NCBI GenBank assembly: GCA_009363875.1
Contig: CM018694.1
Location: 30,451,415 to 30,515,414 of the forward strand
DNA length: 64,000 nucleotides
Source: Mikania micrantha
Taxonomy: Eukaryota > Streptophyta > Magnoliopsida > Asterales > Asteraceae
Reading direction: 5' to 3'
Shown: positions 42,327 through 55,165 of the stretch, piece by piece
Numbering within the stretch: position 1 is the stretch's first letter
Layout of the letters: the number at the start of each line of letters is the position of its first letter
Notes under the pieces: model-generated
What the model was told of the DNA's origin: nothing
The model's database searches: none
Seen by the model: the letters and a program-made list of their open reading frames with translations, nothing else
Translations under genes and position numbers: made by a program

Positions 42327-43669
42327 TCTATTACCAGGAACGTATATGGATTCCGGCGGTAGACGAATTGAGAAAACTTATCTTCGATGAAGCACACAAG
42401 ACTAAATACTCTGTTCATCCAGGCGCTGATAAGATGTACCAAGACTTGCGTGGATTTTATTGGTGGCCGGGAATGAAGAAAGACATAGCCGAGTATGTCG
42501 GACAGTGTCTTACGTGTGCGAAAGTAAAGGCGGAACACCAGAGACCGTCTGGTCTACTGGAACAGCCTGAGATTCCGCTCTGGAAGTGGGAACAAATAGC
42601 TATGGATTTCATTACCAAGCTACCCCGCACTTCCAGCGGTCATGATACGATATGGGTGATCATTGATCGTTTAACCAAATCTGCTCATTTCTTGCCCATA
42701 CGTGAGAACTTCACCATGGATAAACTGGCAAGATTATACATCAATGAGATAGTGGTACGCCACGGTGTGCCATTGTCTATTATTTCTGATCGAGATAGCA
42801 GATTCACATCAAGGTTCTGGCAATCATTACAGAAATCTCTAGGGACACAGTTGAATCTGAGTACAGCTTACCACCCACAAACGGATGGCCAAAGCGAACG
42901 TACTATCCAAACCCTAGAGGACATGTTGAGAACCTGTGTATTGGACTTTGGTGGGAACTGGGACTCCCATTTGCCACTGATTGAGTTCTCCTACAATAAC
43001 AGTTACCACAGCAGTATCGGATGTGCACCATTCGAGGCTCTTTATGGCCGGAAATGTCGATCACCGATCTGTTGGACTGAAATTGGAGACAACCGAATAA
43101 CGGGGCCAGAACTAATTCAAGAAACCACTGACAAAATAGCTCAGATTCAAAGAAGACTACAAGCAACAAGGAGCAGACAAAAGAGCTACGCCGACAAACG
43201 GCGCAAACCGTTGGAATTTCAGGTGGGAGACCGTGTAATGTTAAAGGTATCCCCATGGAAGGGTGTGGTACGCTTTGGAAAGAAAGGCAAATTGGCACCA
43301 CGATACGTGGGACCGTTCGAGATCATCGAACGTATAGGTCCTGTAGCTTATCGACTGAGATTACCAGATGAACTCAGTGGTGTGCATGACGTATTTCACG
43401 TCTCAAACTTGAAGAAATGCCTTGCTGACGAGTTTCTCGTCATTCCAATCGAAGAGATTCAAGTCGATGAACAGTTGCATTTCATTGAAGAACCTTTAGA
43501 GATTATGGATCGCAAGGTTAAACAACTGAGGCGAAGCCGTATTCCTATTGTAAAGGTTCGATGGAATTCAAGACGCGGGCCCGAGTTCACTTGGGAACGT
43601 GAAGATCACATGAAGTTAAAGTATCCTCAACTATTTGAAGAGGAAGCTGCACCTGATAACAACACTTAA
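42284..43669 (+). CDS. pol: Gyp1 Pol part 2: integrase with C-terminal chromodomain-like module
   Basis: It overlaps part 1 by 43 bases in the -1 frame. It begins with TTG, so it is a continuation and not an independent gene. The integrase HHCC zinc domain is near 42390-42530 (CLTCAK end). The DDE core has MDFI (near 42602), SDRDSRF (near 42786) and the Glu of GQSERTIQT (near 42896). A GPY/F-like block follows (KLAPRYVGPFEIIERIGPVAYRL). The C-terminus (EIMDRKVKQLRRSRIPIVKVRW....FTWERE) is the chromodomain-like module of Tekay chromoviruses, thought to guide integration to heterochromatin. It ends 34 bp before the 3' LTR. Confidence 0.93.
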   Translation: MRSRETFEIKPDGMIYYQERIWIPAVDELRKLIFDEAHKTKYSVHPGADKMYQDLRGFYWWPGMKKDIAEYVGQCLTCAKVKAEHQRPSGLLEQPEIPLWKWEQIAMDFITKLPRTSSGHDTIWVIIDRLTKSAHFLPIRENFTMDKLARLYINEIVVRHGVPLSIISDRDSRFTSRFWQSLQKSLGTQLNLSTAYHPQTDGQSERTIQTLEDMLRTCVLDFGGNWDSHLPLIEFSYNNSYHSSIGCAPFEALYGRKCRSPICWTEIGDNRITGPELIQETTDKIAQIQRRLQATRSRQKSYADKRRKPLEFQVGDRVMLKVSPWKGVVRFGKKGKLAPRYVGPFEIIERIGPVAYRLRLPDELSGVHDVFHVSNLKKCLADEFLVIPIEEIQVDEQLHFIEEPLEIMDRKVKQLRRSRIPIVKVRWNSRRGPEFTWEREDHMKLKYPQLFEEEAAPDNNT

Positions 43670-43693
43670 ATTTCGGGGCGAAATTTCTCTAAC

Positions 43694-43703
43694 AAGGGGA
43701 GAC
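43694..43703 (+). other. Gyp1 polypurine tract
   Basis: AAGGGGAGAC directly abuts TGTAACATC of the 3' LTR. Confidence 0.9.
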
Positions 43704-44739
43704 TGTAACATCAGTGCCGGAACTGCCACCGGAACAGTGATCTCTACAGTACATGAACAGTAAAACAGGTATGAATCATACACATTTCAGTAATTTCAAA
43801 TTCATATCATTTATCATTATCATGGGGAGTGGTCATAGAACAGTTTCAGACACATTTAACAGAAACACAGTTCAGAAAAAAAAAATGGTTCTTGAGTCGG
43901 ATAATTATCTGGCAATACAGAACCATCATGTGATTATTTGTTTAGGATTTATTATGTATAAACGTATGTGAGGTCTTACAGAACGAAACACACGAATATT
44001 GTTATGTGAATGCTAAATTTACGGGTTATTCGTATAGGTGACGATCTGTACGAATATATCTGAAAGTTTAACGTTCTGAATGATATTCTATAATTAGAAA
44101 ACAAGATTGAAAAGTATAGTTATCGTCGTGTTCGTGCGGGTGACGATTCGAACGAATGCGCGCGACGACCGTACATTTCGATTTAAACAGATTATTAATA
44201 TTTTATTTTAATAGACAAAAAGATATTAGTTAATTTATTAGGAATTACAATCTAGAATAATTAAATAAAATTCTATTTTATAATCGTATCGTTTCGCCGC
44301 GAAAACCACGCGAAACCGGCACATTACGCGAAACCGAACGAGACCAAACGACCGGGTATTTTTCCCCACATTTAATGTGGTCATAAAGACCACACCTACC
44401 CCATTTCTCTCTCTTCTCACCTACATCTCGTTCTCTCACTCTCTCTTTAGTTTTTCATTCAAGCAACGATCTTCTCTCTAAGATTTGGAAATCCAATCCT
44501 TGGTGGATTCAAGCAAATTTGGTGTCATCTTGATCCTCTCATCTCGTAGATCACGGGAGTACAACTTATTTGAGCTTTCATCCACGAAATCTAATGTAAA
44601 CATCCATTATATTTTCGGTTTTAGAGGGTTTTTCACGAGTTCAAATTGTTTTGAGATTAGAATCGGTATTAAACACATAAAAACACTTAGATAGAGGTTA
44701 ATGTACGATTAGGTGTTGTTGGGGATGGGTTTGTAACAG

Positions 44740-45215
44740 GTTGAAGCTGCAAACAAGAAAGAGATTACAGGTTCGTGGGATCAAGGAGTCGGTTGAAGGT
44801 TCAGGTTCGCTGGCCGAACCCTACACGAACCATATGAGGCAGCCGAACCCTACATGGTTCCTGCAACGAACCCTGTTTCATTATGGGCATGTCTGCAACG
44901 AACCCTGCATGGCTGACCTTGGCCGAACCATGGGTGATCACGAACCTTAGGTTGGCGAACCCTAGAACTCGCGAAACCAGGGCCTTAGCCGAACACTTGG
45001 AACGAACCCTTTTCAGCCGAACTCTAGGTGGTCATGGATCTAGAACACACGAACCTTTGCATGGCGAACCCTACCTGGTCGAACTTTAGTAGGCACGAAC
45101 CCAGGAACCATATCCACGAACTCTTTTGGCCGAACCATTGTGAGAAGCCCACGAACCCAAGCTGTGAATAGATAGGGCCGAACCTTCTCCTAATTTTCTA
45201 AAGGTTCGCTGCTCT
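44740..45215 (+). repeat. CGAACC word cluster, Gyp1 3' LTR
   Basis: Copy of the 35870-36350 cluster with a single visible substitution between words (AGGGTGG to AGGTTGG). The words themselves are unchanged. Confidence 0.92.
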
Positions 45216-46116
45216 AGGCCATTATTAAACTAAAACTCGTTAATTAGATTGAGGTGAGATCAAGAACCATTAAAGCTAGTAGTAGGAACCTAGGAAAGGT
45301 TTAACTTATCATTAACCGAGGTTTGTTTCATGTGTATTTATTGTATAATGTGCATGCATGATGGTTCTTGGATCAAATTCTTATACATATGGGTGTGCAT
45401 GGGAATTCTAAGGAACATGAAAGTCGTACATAGTCATGTTATGAATGTCCACTAGCTAGTTGTGTAACTACCTACAGGGGATCATTCACGGGCTTGAATA
45501 ACGATCAATTTGGAATCAAGGATATTCAATTGGGCCTAAGTGAGCCCAATGGGACTTGATTAAGTCCATCATAGGTTAAACGTTCAAATTAAATACAAGT
45601 ATTGATGTTTTAACTAAAATGAAGATGTTTTAAATGAAAAGTTAGTAATTTTTCTAAAATCTTGTTTAATTTGAAATCATAAATGGCATTGGTTTCCTTT
45701 AAGTTTACTTGATTATAAAAGTATTGTAATGATTAGGTTTAAAGACTTGTTTGATTTAAATTATTTACTTGAATTGATTGATTGGGAACTTGTTATAAAA
45801 TAGACGATTTAATTGTTGGAATTGTTTTAAAAACAAAGGAAACTCTGCCGAAATTTTCTAAAATTTAAAGGTAAGTTGTAACTAATCATGGGAATTGGGA
45901 TCATAAGAAGGGTAATTAAGATAGAGTAGATCTTAGATACACTTAGTATTAAGACACTTAGTTGCACACACAACAAGACTCAAGGTCTTAGGCACAACGA
46001 CTACTACGCGTACTTATTATATTCGAATTCTTATAAAATAACTCAGGAACCGAAGAAACTTAGCTTACATACAGGAGCGCACATTTTGTGTTAGATCAAA
46101 TTACATAGCAGCACAG

Positions 46117-47332
46117 GTGAGTTCATTGCCCCTTTTCTAACATTTATGTTTTAAAATGCGGGGCTGAGAAGCATGCGTAGACTGTTTACTTAAATTGTCT
46201 ACTTTAAATGCTTTTAAAATTTATATGTTTCATATATATAAATGTTATCCTGAACCATGTTTAGGAAGATTTTATGCAGGTTTTACTAAGCTTATTCACT
46301 TATATATATTAAGTGAATAAACGAGTTAAACTAAACTTTTCAATAAGTCAAAACATTCAAAGGAATCAAATCAAACATTTTGGGAAATCAAGTGGGTGAA
46401 TTCAAGGGAATCAAATCAAACATTTTGGGAAATCAAGTGGGTGAATTCAAGGAATCAAATCAAACATTTTGGGAAATCAAGTGGGTGAATTCAAGATATC
46501 AAATCAAACAGTTTGACAAAACAAGGGTGGGACTTCAAGACATCAAACAAAATAATCTTTGCAAAGATAACATTCAATGTTCTACAAACTAAGTGTTTGT
46601 TGGAAAATGAATCAAGTGTACAACCGATCAATGAATCTTGTATTCTATGATCAACACATCAAGTACATCTTGTGACAAAATCAGACGATCATTAAATCAT
46701 TTTTAAGGGGTAGTATGTGAAATATCAGAGATAACATTTGCCAACACATTGAACTCAGAAATCCTATATTTCAAGAAGTCCTAGCTAGACTGATTGACTT
46801 GTAGGTCTTATGTTTGATGATATTTACAGAATTCCCTAACTACTAAGTACCTAGATTGACAGACTAGTCTACTCGAGTATGACCATAGGCCCCAATCATA
46901 AGGACTTAGATTTTATTAAATGTTTATTTACTTGTTTAATTAAGCATTTATAACTGTTTATACAATTGTGTGGTTGATCATATTGTATGATGAACTTAAG
47001 GAATCAACAGGGATTTCAAATGATTGTAATGACAGGAACAATAAACAGAGGTACATATGGGATTGTGTTAAGGGTGAAAATGCTTAATTATCATTAACAA
47101 CAGTGTCATATGTGAATTAGTATGTGGTGGGATGTTGGCTGGGCGGGCGGTAAGTTCGACCCTACATATGCCCTATATATAAGCATACCGATTTGGATAT
47201 TACAGGTGAAGTTAATGAGGTTAGGGTCTTTACCAAAGGAGGTTTTCAAATCATTTTCAAATCATTTTCAAATATTAAACTATATGAACTCACCAACCAT
47301 GTGTTGACCTTTATTTTTGCATGACTTCTCAG
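46117..47332 (+). other. Putative intron in the Gyp1 3' LTR (1216 bp)
   Basis: Same donor and acceptor as in the 5' LTR and identical length. Confidence 0.6.
46365..46505 (+). repeat. ~44-bp tandem repeat in the Gyp1 3' LTR
   Basis: Counterpart of 37500-37640. Confidence 0.88.
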
Positions 47333-47686
47333 GTGACGAGCAGGTCAATTAGGAAGTCATTTCTTTTGGACTAGGACTTCAGATAGAAGACTAGTATTTT
47401 GGACCTGCATACTTTTGAAGACATCATGATATAAATTATTTTGTATATCTTGTGTAAATACAAGATAGTCATATATTGATGTTTCACAATAGATTTACAT
47501 TGTTAAATTATAAACGTTACTGCTGTAATTTAACTTTGTAATTCTATTATATTTAGCATTTCTCATTTACATCATGTGCAATGTAGACAATCTGATCACT
47601 TCGATTATCACTCACGATATCGCGCCCCGGGAACCTTCCGCCCGTCGGGGAAACTCGATCCTACCCCGCCGGCTCGGGGTGTGACA

Positions 47687-47691
47687 CAACT
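47687..47691. other. Target-site duplication CAACT, right copy (Gyp1)
   Basis: Identical to 34834-34838. Confidence 0.95.
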
Positions 47692-48391
47692 CCAACAAGA
47701 ATCGTGAACAAAGGGATTTGAGGGAAGGAAACCATGCGTATCCACCTCAGGAACAACCTAAGGAATCGTACGATTCAAAGGATACGATTCAATACATCTC
47801 ATCACCAACAGTGAGTAAAGTGAGAAGTAGATGTTCTTGGGAACGCAAAGTGGAAACACGGCCTTAATGAAAAGTCTAAAACAAGTTAGACTAACCCCTT
47901 AAGCAAACCCCAAAATCCATACAAACAAAGTTCGTAAATATACTCCAATAGAGAAGCATGGTACCGGTACCCAGTTTACAACTTGAAGTAGATGGAAGCG
48001 AGAAGATATGATTGGTTGACAAAGGTAACATCTAGAGAAGCACCAAGAGCAACCGATCGAAGTTATACATCCGCTACTACCCAAACCACAACCCTCAAGT
48101 GGACCAATGAACGACACAGAGACACAAACAGTATCGTAACATCATCTGTGCTCCCATCGTCTGTGTAAGACCGAGTTGATCACATTACGCCATCAGGAAT
48201 CGAGATACCTCGCGTACACACTCGGTACATCCTTACCGAACCACAAACCGACACTACAGTTGGCAACTCACAGGACTTGAATGAACTACATACCAGAGGA
48301 GGTAAGACATCAACCACATTTTTCCCATGCACGTCTCAAAACAGCATGGAAGCATGATGGCTCATCTCACACCGGTTGTCCCCAGAACACT
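47692..48391. other. Unassigned sequence right of Gyp1
   Basis: Continuation of the 33611-34838 locus. It has only chance frames (60-72 codons) and no LTR, PBS or pol motif that I can see. Confidence 0.4.
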
Positions 48392-48754
48392 TATCACACC
48401 CTGAGCAGGCGGGCTGGATCGACTTTCCCTTCGGGTGGAAAGTTCTCGGGCCGCGATATCGTGAGATAATCATAGTGATCAGATTGTTTACATGCCACAT
48501 GATATATAATGAGAAATGCTAACATGACATTGATATATAATTACAAAGTTAAATTACACAATACATGTTCATAATTTAACTAAGTAAATGTACCCAAAAA
48601 GAATCATTGAGTTTCTATCTTGTATCTGCACAAGATTTACAAAAGATGATTCAAAGTTATGTCATTCAAAATATGCATATTACTCAAGTAAGCTAGGTCT
48701 CTTCTAAAGTCCACTAGCTTATCTCTGGTTCTTGTATCTAGATATGTTCATCAC

Positions 48755-50575
48755 CTGAGAAAACATTCATTTACACAAAGTCAACACTAGGTTGGTGAGT
48801 TCATAAGTTTAATTATTTAAAAGCTTTTGGAATTATTTACACCACATCTTGTAATAAACAAGTCTTAGTTGTTCTCATTTGGCATTAACTCATCCTGATG
48901 TCCTCTCTCTAGATACACCTACAAAGAGGATATCGTCCAGTTAAGCATGCTTATATATAGGGCATACGTATCACGAATGAAGCCGCCAACCCACCACACA
49001 ATTAACCGAACTCAATACCACATGTATTGTATCTATAGATACCCATTTCATCACACATAGACTTACTCACAATTAGAATTTCCCATATATTAACCCATTA
49101 CCTAAAAGTGATCTTATCATAGCATAATAGGCTTTAAATAGTACTATTCTCCACAGTTATACATGGTGGATTGCCACAGTTATTAATGGTGGCATACTCT
49201 TTAGATTTTAGAGAGTAAAAGTATCCACAGTTACTAATGGTGGATTACCACGGTTATAAGTGGTGGTGTTACCACAGTTATCAGGAGTGGTATACTCTTT
49301 GACTTACTATTACTCACATCTGATTAGGAAGTGAGAGTAATTCTGACACATAGTTCTATCCCAAATGATCTATAGGATTGAATTGACCACAATGTAGCCA
49401 CCACAAAGGCAAACCACAATGTCCTCAATTCATTCCTAAGCCTTAGTTTTTCCCAAGACCTCACAACTATCTGCCACCAGCTTGTGACACGAGAGAGGTC
49501 AGTCCCTCTGTTGACTGGTCAACAGAATAGAAGTGGTGACATAATTAGCAGACACTATCATACTCTTATCACCAGTGTCAAAAATGATAGAGTTGGAATA
49601 GGCTGTCTAAAAGTCAAAAGAGTTCTTATAGTCCTCATCCCATAATCATTAACTCATAACCTCATATTCATCCTTACCTAGAAATCTCATAGATATAACA
49701 CACATGTTCTCATAGGAATAATAGATCTATTCACTTAGAATTAACTGCAATATTCTCACAGGAATAGCAGTTATAATTTCCCTAGAATTAATAGAATAAT
49801 TCAACAGGAATAACATGAAAACCTCAAAAGGGTTACTGTTGTAATCACAGAAGAATATTAGTCTTATCACTTAGAATTCACAGTTATTGTCTCAAAGGAA
49901 TAACAGTTATGAACTCATAGGAATCATATATATAATCTAACAGTTATAAACTCACAGTCATTAACATTAACATAATAAGGCATACAAATGTAATAACAAA
50001 GTAAAACCTTATTCGAATAAATTGTACTAAAACATTTACACTGTAGATCTCTGATTTCGATCTTGATCGTCCAACGAAATCCTATTAACAATCAAATATA
50101 TAAGGAATCTATATTTGATCTATATGAATCAAAGTAGAAAAAGCATTTCAAGAATCATCAATTCATTAATCAAGCTTGAATGATTACAATGAAATGGATA
50201 ATCTCACACAGAGAAATCAGGTTTGAAACACACTTACGATCTGCAAATGTTATCAAACCTCTAGACAAACCTGCATTATATACACAAGTTATCAGACGAA
50301 CCTAGCCGAACCCATAGGTTCGCCAACCGAACCTTGAGGTTCGCTGGACGAACCTTGAGGTTCTGTACAAACAAACCTACTAGGTTCGCCGTACCTGCTA
50401 AGGTTTGTGGGCCAGACGAACCTCAGCCAAACCTCAACTAAACTTTCTATAATTTACATATTTTGATAAGCAACCTATTACCAACATGTACTAACAACAT
50501 TTAGGAAAAGTTTTAGCATGTTCTCAGCCCCACAGTTAAATCAAAAGATTAGTAAAAAGTGGCATATGAACTCAC
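48755..50575 (-). other. Putative intron inside LTR-J (1821 bp)
   Basis: Minus strand: TTCCAG|GTGAGTTCATATGCC at 50575 and CTCACCAACCTAGTGTTGAC...TGTTTTCTCAG|GTGATG ending at 48755. Confidence 0.6.
50290..50430 (-). repeat. CGAACC/GGTTCG word cluster in LTR-J
   Basis: About nine words in 140 bp, mostly GACGAACC and AGGTTCG(C). Confidence 0.85.
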
Positions 50576-51174
50576 CTGGAATTGTAGTGGTTGACTAGGT
50601 ATTCACAGAATGCACACACTCACTTTTTGTTCTTGAGATTATATTCAGAGTCCTGTGTTTGATTCCAATTGTGTGTAACTTAAAAGTATAAGTTATTGAC
50701 TTAAGAGTTAACCCTAAAGTTGGTTAAGACTTATATATCTTTGTTGTTCTTAAACTTAACTTTTAACTGGACACATTATATACGTTTGAAAACCATAATA
50801 GTTTCTAAGTATAAACCTTAGGGTTTTAGGTTAAAATTTAGAATATCACTTTGTGTTAACTTAAAATGACTATCATCATTTTAATATGTTACAATAGTAA
50901 TGTGTTATCAACTTAACCATTTGATATGTTACAAAAAGTTGTAGCAAGTGTTACACCAACTTAGTTTAAAATAAGTTTACCCTTTTTAGGAAAACCCTAG
51001 TATCGCTTACATCAAACCATAACTTGTTGTTACCCAATTTGTTGTTCTAAGTTGTATTTTTCTTGTTAAAACACCTAAATGATATTTTTTTCATAAGTTT
51101 TGAATAGATTTAAGTGAAGATCAATGGACCCAAGTGTAATTTCTATGGCCATCCTAGCCTATTAACCCTAATCG

Positions 51175-51625
51175 ACTCCCTTCGATCCTATGGCTCCTTT
51201 CCATCGATATTTTTGACTTCATTTCTAGACCATTTTAGCTAAATCTTGTTTTAATTTACTAGGATAACATTCCCCTGTTAGTATTGATGGAATTTTGGAG
51301 GCTTAACCTTCTGTCGATCCTAGAATATCGATGAACAAGATGCAACATCCCTATTACGATACTAGCAGTATCGACCAGGCTTAAAATCGATGAGCATGGC
51401 CAATATCGATGCTAGTGTTGACTGAGATTAGTTCTAGTACCATTGGACCGATCGATATTAATAATATTGATCCTAACCTGATCAATGTTGATCTGTCCCG
51501 ATCCTATCAGTCTCGATGAAGTTCAGCCCAGATCTTGTTTCATCGATATTATTCTTTGAAGTGTTCTTCCATCGATCCTAGGACCTTCATCCATCGATAT
51601 TACCAGACTCAACCCATAGAACTTT
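51175..51625 (-). repeat. ATCGATA word cluster in LTR-J
   Basis: More than fifteen ATCGATA, ATCGATCC, TCGATATT or close variants occur in 450 bp. LTR-J is thus the only LTR here with two different word clusters. Confidence 0.85.
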
Positions 51626-52086
51626 ATCTTGGTGTTATCCTAACAAGGGAAACTCTATTTCTTGTGATCCTAATGAGGTTTGAAAGTAGAAAACTAAGTT
51701 ATAAGTTCATAGGTGCTGGGTTTCGAAAAACCCTGTAAAACCGAAGATTAGAGCTCTCCTCTTGCTCAAATCTGCCAAGATTTGGTCAAGAATTGAGAGA
51801 GATAAAGGTGGGAAACTTCGAAAGCTTCGTGTGGAAAACAAATGATTTGGTCAAGAATTGAGAGAGATAAAGGTGTTTTAGTGAAGAAATCTTAGAGAGA
51901 GAAAGGGTTCCGAAAGAGAGAGAGAGAGAGATGAGGTTGGTGAAACATTAATGGTGAAATTAAATGTCTTTTAGGGTTTTTATAACCCACATAGGTTCGG
52001 GTTCGTTCGGCTCGCTTGGTTCTCGTTTTCGTTATATTTACAGAACGTAATACGCGACATATTGAATTGTAAATAAATAATGAGAT

Positions 52087-53300
52087 ACTTGCCATAACCC
52101 CAACACCCTTAGACGTCGAGTACACAATAGAGCTAGCTGATGGTAAATTAATTGTGACTAAGCACATTCTGAAAGAATGCACTTTAGGGCTAGCAGGCCA
52201 TAAATTTAAGATTGACCTCATGCCGGTTACACTAGGCAGTTTTGATGTCGTAGTGGGCATGGATTGGTTGTCTGAAAACCAAGCTGAGATCATTTGCCAC
52301 GACAAGGTTGTGCAAATACCTCTCCCTAGTGGAGAAACATTAAACATCAACGGCTAAAGGAGCGATACTCCTCTCAACATTATTTCGTGCATGAAAGCCC
52401 ACAAATGCTTGCGAAAGGGATACACAACCATTATGGCACTTATCACCGACAAGACGGAAGAGGAGAAGATGATGGAAGACATCCCAGTCGTATGAGACTA
52501 TCCCGACGTATTCCCTGAGGATTTACCAGGACTTCCACCACCTCGACAAGTGGAGTTCCACATAGACCTTGTGCCGGGAGCAGCACAATCGCACGAGTAC
52601 CCTATCGACTTGCACCTTCGGAGATGCAGGAACTGTTCAATCAACTGAAAGAGTTGCTGGACAAGGGTTTCATTAGACCAAGCTTCTCACCTTGGGGAGC
52701 TCCAGTATTGTTCGTGAAGAAGAAGGTTGGCACATTTCGGATGTGCATTGACTACCGTGAGCTAAACAAGGTAACAATCAAGAACCATTACCCCTTACCT
52801 TGTATCGATGATCTGTTCGATCAATTCCAAGGATTGAGTTACTACTCCAAGATCGATCTATGATCTGGATACCACCAGCTTAGGATTCAAGAGGAGGATA
52901 TCCCAAAGACAGCTTTCCGCACTCGGTATGGTCATTACGAGTTTTTGGTCATGCCATTTGGACTGACAAACTCACCCGTAGTATTCATGGATCTCATGAA
53001 TAGAGTGTGCAAACCCTACCTGGATAAGTTTATCATTGTCTTTATAGATGATATTCTTATCTACTCCAAAACCCAGGAAGAACACAAAGAGCATCTCCAA
53101 TTGGCTCTTGAACTGCTGCGACAAGAGAAGCTGTACGCTAAACTCTCAAAGTGCGACTTCTGGATTCGAGAAGTCCAATTCTTAGGTCATCTTGTGAATG
53201 AACAAGGGATTCATGTGGATAAATCCAAGATAGAGGAGATCAAGAACTGGGAAGCACCAAAGACCCCAACTGAGGTGCGACAATTCCTAGGCTTGGCAGG
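52087..53300 (+). pseudogene. pol: Gyp4 gypsy protease end and RT, degenerate, left part
   Basis: It starts inside the protease (VEYTIELADGK; the DTGAD motif is missing) and reads GSFDVVVGMDWLSENQAE. A stop at about 52357 follows, then the protease-RT linker with stops and a frame change near 52600. RT then reads SPWGAPVLFVKKKVGTFRMC, YRELNKVTIKNHYPLP, a TGA within DL*SGYHQ (52861), MPFGLTNSP and FIDDILIYS, ending at FLGLAG. It is interrupted by LTR-B at 53301 and continues at 56844. Confidence 0.88.
53296..53300. other. Target-site duplication GCAGG, left copy (LTR-B)
   Basis: Repeated at 56844-56848; RT coding resumes without loss. Confidence 0.93.
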
Positions 53301-54689
53301 TGTAACATCACTGTACTTCAGGTTGTCCGTACACATGTACGATTGTACGGTCACGACCTGATATGATAATATTTAATGATAATGGATTACTGGATGATAT
53401 TATTATGATTTGGTATACATATTGAGAACATATTATTATACGTGTAAACTATGGGAAGTTTAGTTGTAACCCAACTAAACAGAACCAGAGAGTTTATCGC
53501 AGATGAAATCACGGATATTGGATTGTGGATTGGAATGGAAGGGAATTGGGAGTTGTTAATGTTTGGTTACTAAACATAGTCAAGGACACATGTTCATGGT
53601 TTATCGAAATAGCGGTGGGACGGTGGCTGGGGCAGTTGCGACTGACCCCTACATATGCCCTATACATATGCATATTTCGGTCTGTCACGGATGTGTCAGT
53701 GATTTGGTTTAGTGGGTTTGGATTGGTATTTATAATATCAAAGTTAATAAAATAATGGAAGTTTCATTAAAGATAATATACGCGACGGTGAGGTTACGAA
53801 CATAACTTAAACGCGAATGTTATTTCACAAATATTAACTTGATAAAATATTCATGTGGGTGATGATTCTCATGAATATAATTATTTGGAATAATAATCTG
53901 AAACGATACTCCATAAATTGTAAAATCGAATCGAAAAGCGATACGAACGTCGGATTCGCAAAGGTGACGATCATTACGAATACGTACGTAAGTAACGCGT
54001 TTCGACGAGATAATATAATAATATTTAACAATAATAAAATAAGAAAAAGGAAATTTAAACGTTTATTAGGAATCACAACCTAAAACAAATCCGAACAAAA
54101 CGTTTCATTTAAGTAATTAATTTAACGAAAATAAACGGAGACGTTTTATTTAAACGATTTTATTTAAATCATTTTATTGTAACGAAATATAATTATTTAA
54201 AGGTTTTATGTTTTAAAAATAGTCGCGAGTTAAACCGAGTATTTTATTTAGTTATATCGCGATGAAGACGAAACCAGACACGCGGGAACGGGGTGAACAT
54301 AATAGGTGGAAGACTCCACCATCTTGTTCATTTTTCAAAAAGCCACTCTGTCTCTAAAACCATATTTTCGTAATTCTCTCTAACTAGAACTTCTCACTTG
54401 TATATCTTCTTCATTTCTTGTCGGATTCGCGTGATTTTGGTGTCCAGACGACCGTGTGAACAAGAGGAACAGGAAGATACAAAGAAACCTAGCTTGAGAT
54501 CGCCATTTCGAGGTAAAATTTGAGTTTTAGTTTCGGTTGTTGTTGTAGATAACGAACCCTATACATTAGAGATGTGTTAACCGATTTAAACACTTAATAA
54601 CACTGAAACAAACTAGGAAAGGTAGTGTGAAAGCCATGACTGAGCTTGTACAGGTCGTGGGTTGAAGATGAGGACGATGTAGTGGTGGT

Positions 54690-55165
54690 TCACGGCGAGG
54701 GCACATCAACCGAACCTGAAAAGGGGCTGGCCGAACCTTTTTCATCATAGCCGAACCTCTTCTTTCAGCCGAACCTTGCACAGCCACCAGACCCCAGCTA
54801 CCTTGTCAACGAACCTGTTACCACGGCATGGGCTACGAACCCTTCCTTTTTGGGCCGAACCTTGTTCCACTAAACAGGATGGCTGCGAACCTTGGCTTTA
54901 AAAACCCTAGTTGCCGAACCCTCTTTGGTTTCCATGTTTTAACCTTAACCGAACCTCCCTCGCAGCGAATCTAGGTGCCATGATTCACGAACCCCTGGTC
55001 ATTGCCGAACCTATGTTGTAGCGAACCTATACTCATGTTGAACGAACCTTATGGCAGCCGAGGCTATTACCCACGAACCATCAGGTGGCCGAACCTGAGT
55101 GGAGGGCTGAACCAAGGATCAAGCGAACCTAAAGGTTCGCTGAGTGGGATTAGTCTCGAACCGCA
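54690..55165 (+). repeat. CGAACC word cluster in LTR-B
   Basis: About 20 copies of GCCGAACC, GCGAACC or ACGAACC in 470 bp. Number, strand bias and position after the first donor-like site are the same as in Gyp1, while the filler sequence differs. Confidence 0.9.

Larger units (their letters stand above)
34839..47686 (+). mobile_element. Gyp1, full-length young Ty3/gypsy chromovirus (Tekay/Del type), 12,848 bp
   Basis: Complete structure: 3985-bp 5' LTR, primer-binding site, gag-protease, RT-RNase H-integrase-chromodomain, polypurine tract, 3983-bp 3' LTR and a perfect CAACT duplication. By eye I found 11 substitutions and two 1-bp indels between the LTRs (about 0.28 %). With a commonly used grass rate of 1.3e-8 per site per year that would be of the order of 0.1 million years, rate-dependent. 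pol carries one in-frame stop (40815) and one frameshift (near 42290), so this copy would need helper proteins or recoding. Confidence 0.96.
43704..47686 (+). repeat. Gyp1 3' LTR (3983 bp)
   Basis: Same layout as the 5' LTR, with differences at 11 positions that I could see. One difference turns the first donor-like CTAAG|GTAAAC into CTAATGTAAAC (near 44595); another removes one base in a CTTAG (near 45456). Confidence 0.95.
48392..52086 (-). repeat. LTR-J, reverse gypsy LTR, U3 start missing
   Basis: The minus-strand terminal block is at 48392-48480 (CGCGGCCCGAGAAC...CCCGCCTGCTCAGGGTGTGATA; the last bases are mutated). Acceptor at 48755, palindrome block near 48945-48967, donor at 50575, CT-rich start region at 51885-51935, TATA-like GGGTTATAAAAACC near 51975. 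The first few hundred bp of U3 are absent, and it abuts Gyp4 at about 52087. A purine-rich stretch (AGAGAGATAAAGGTG) is duplicated at 51797 and 51861. Confidence 0.75.
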
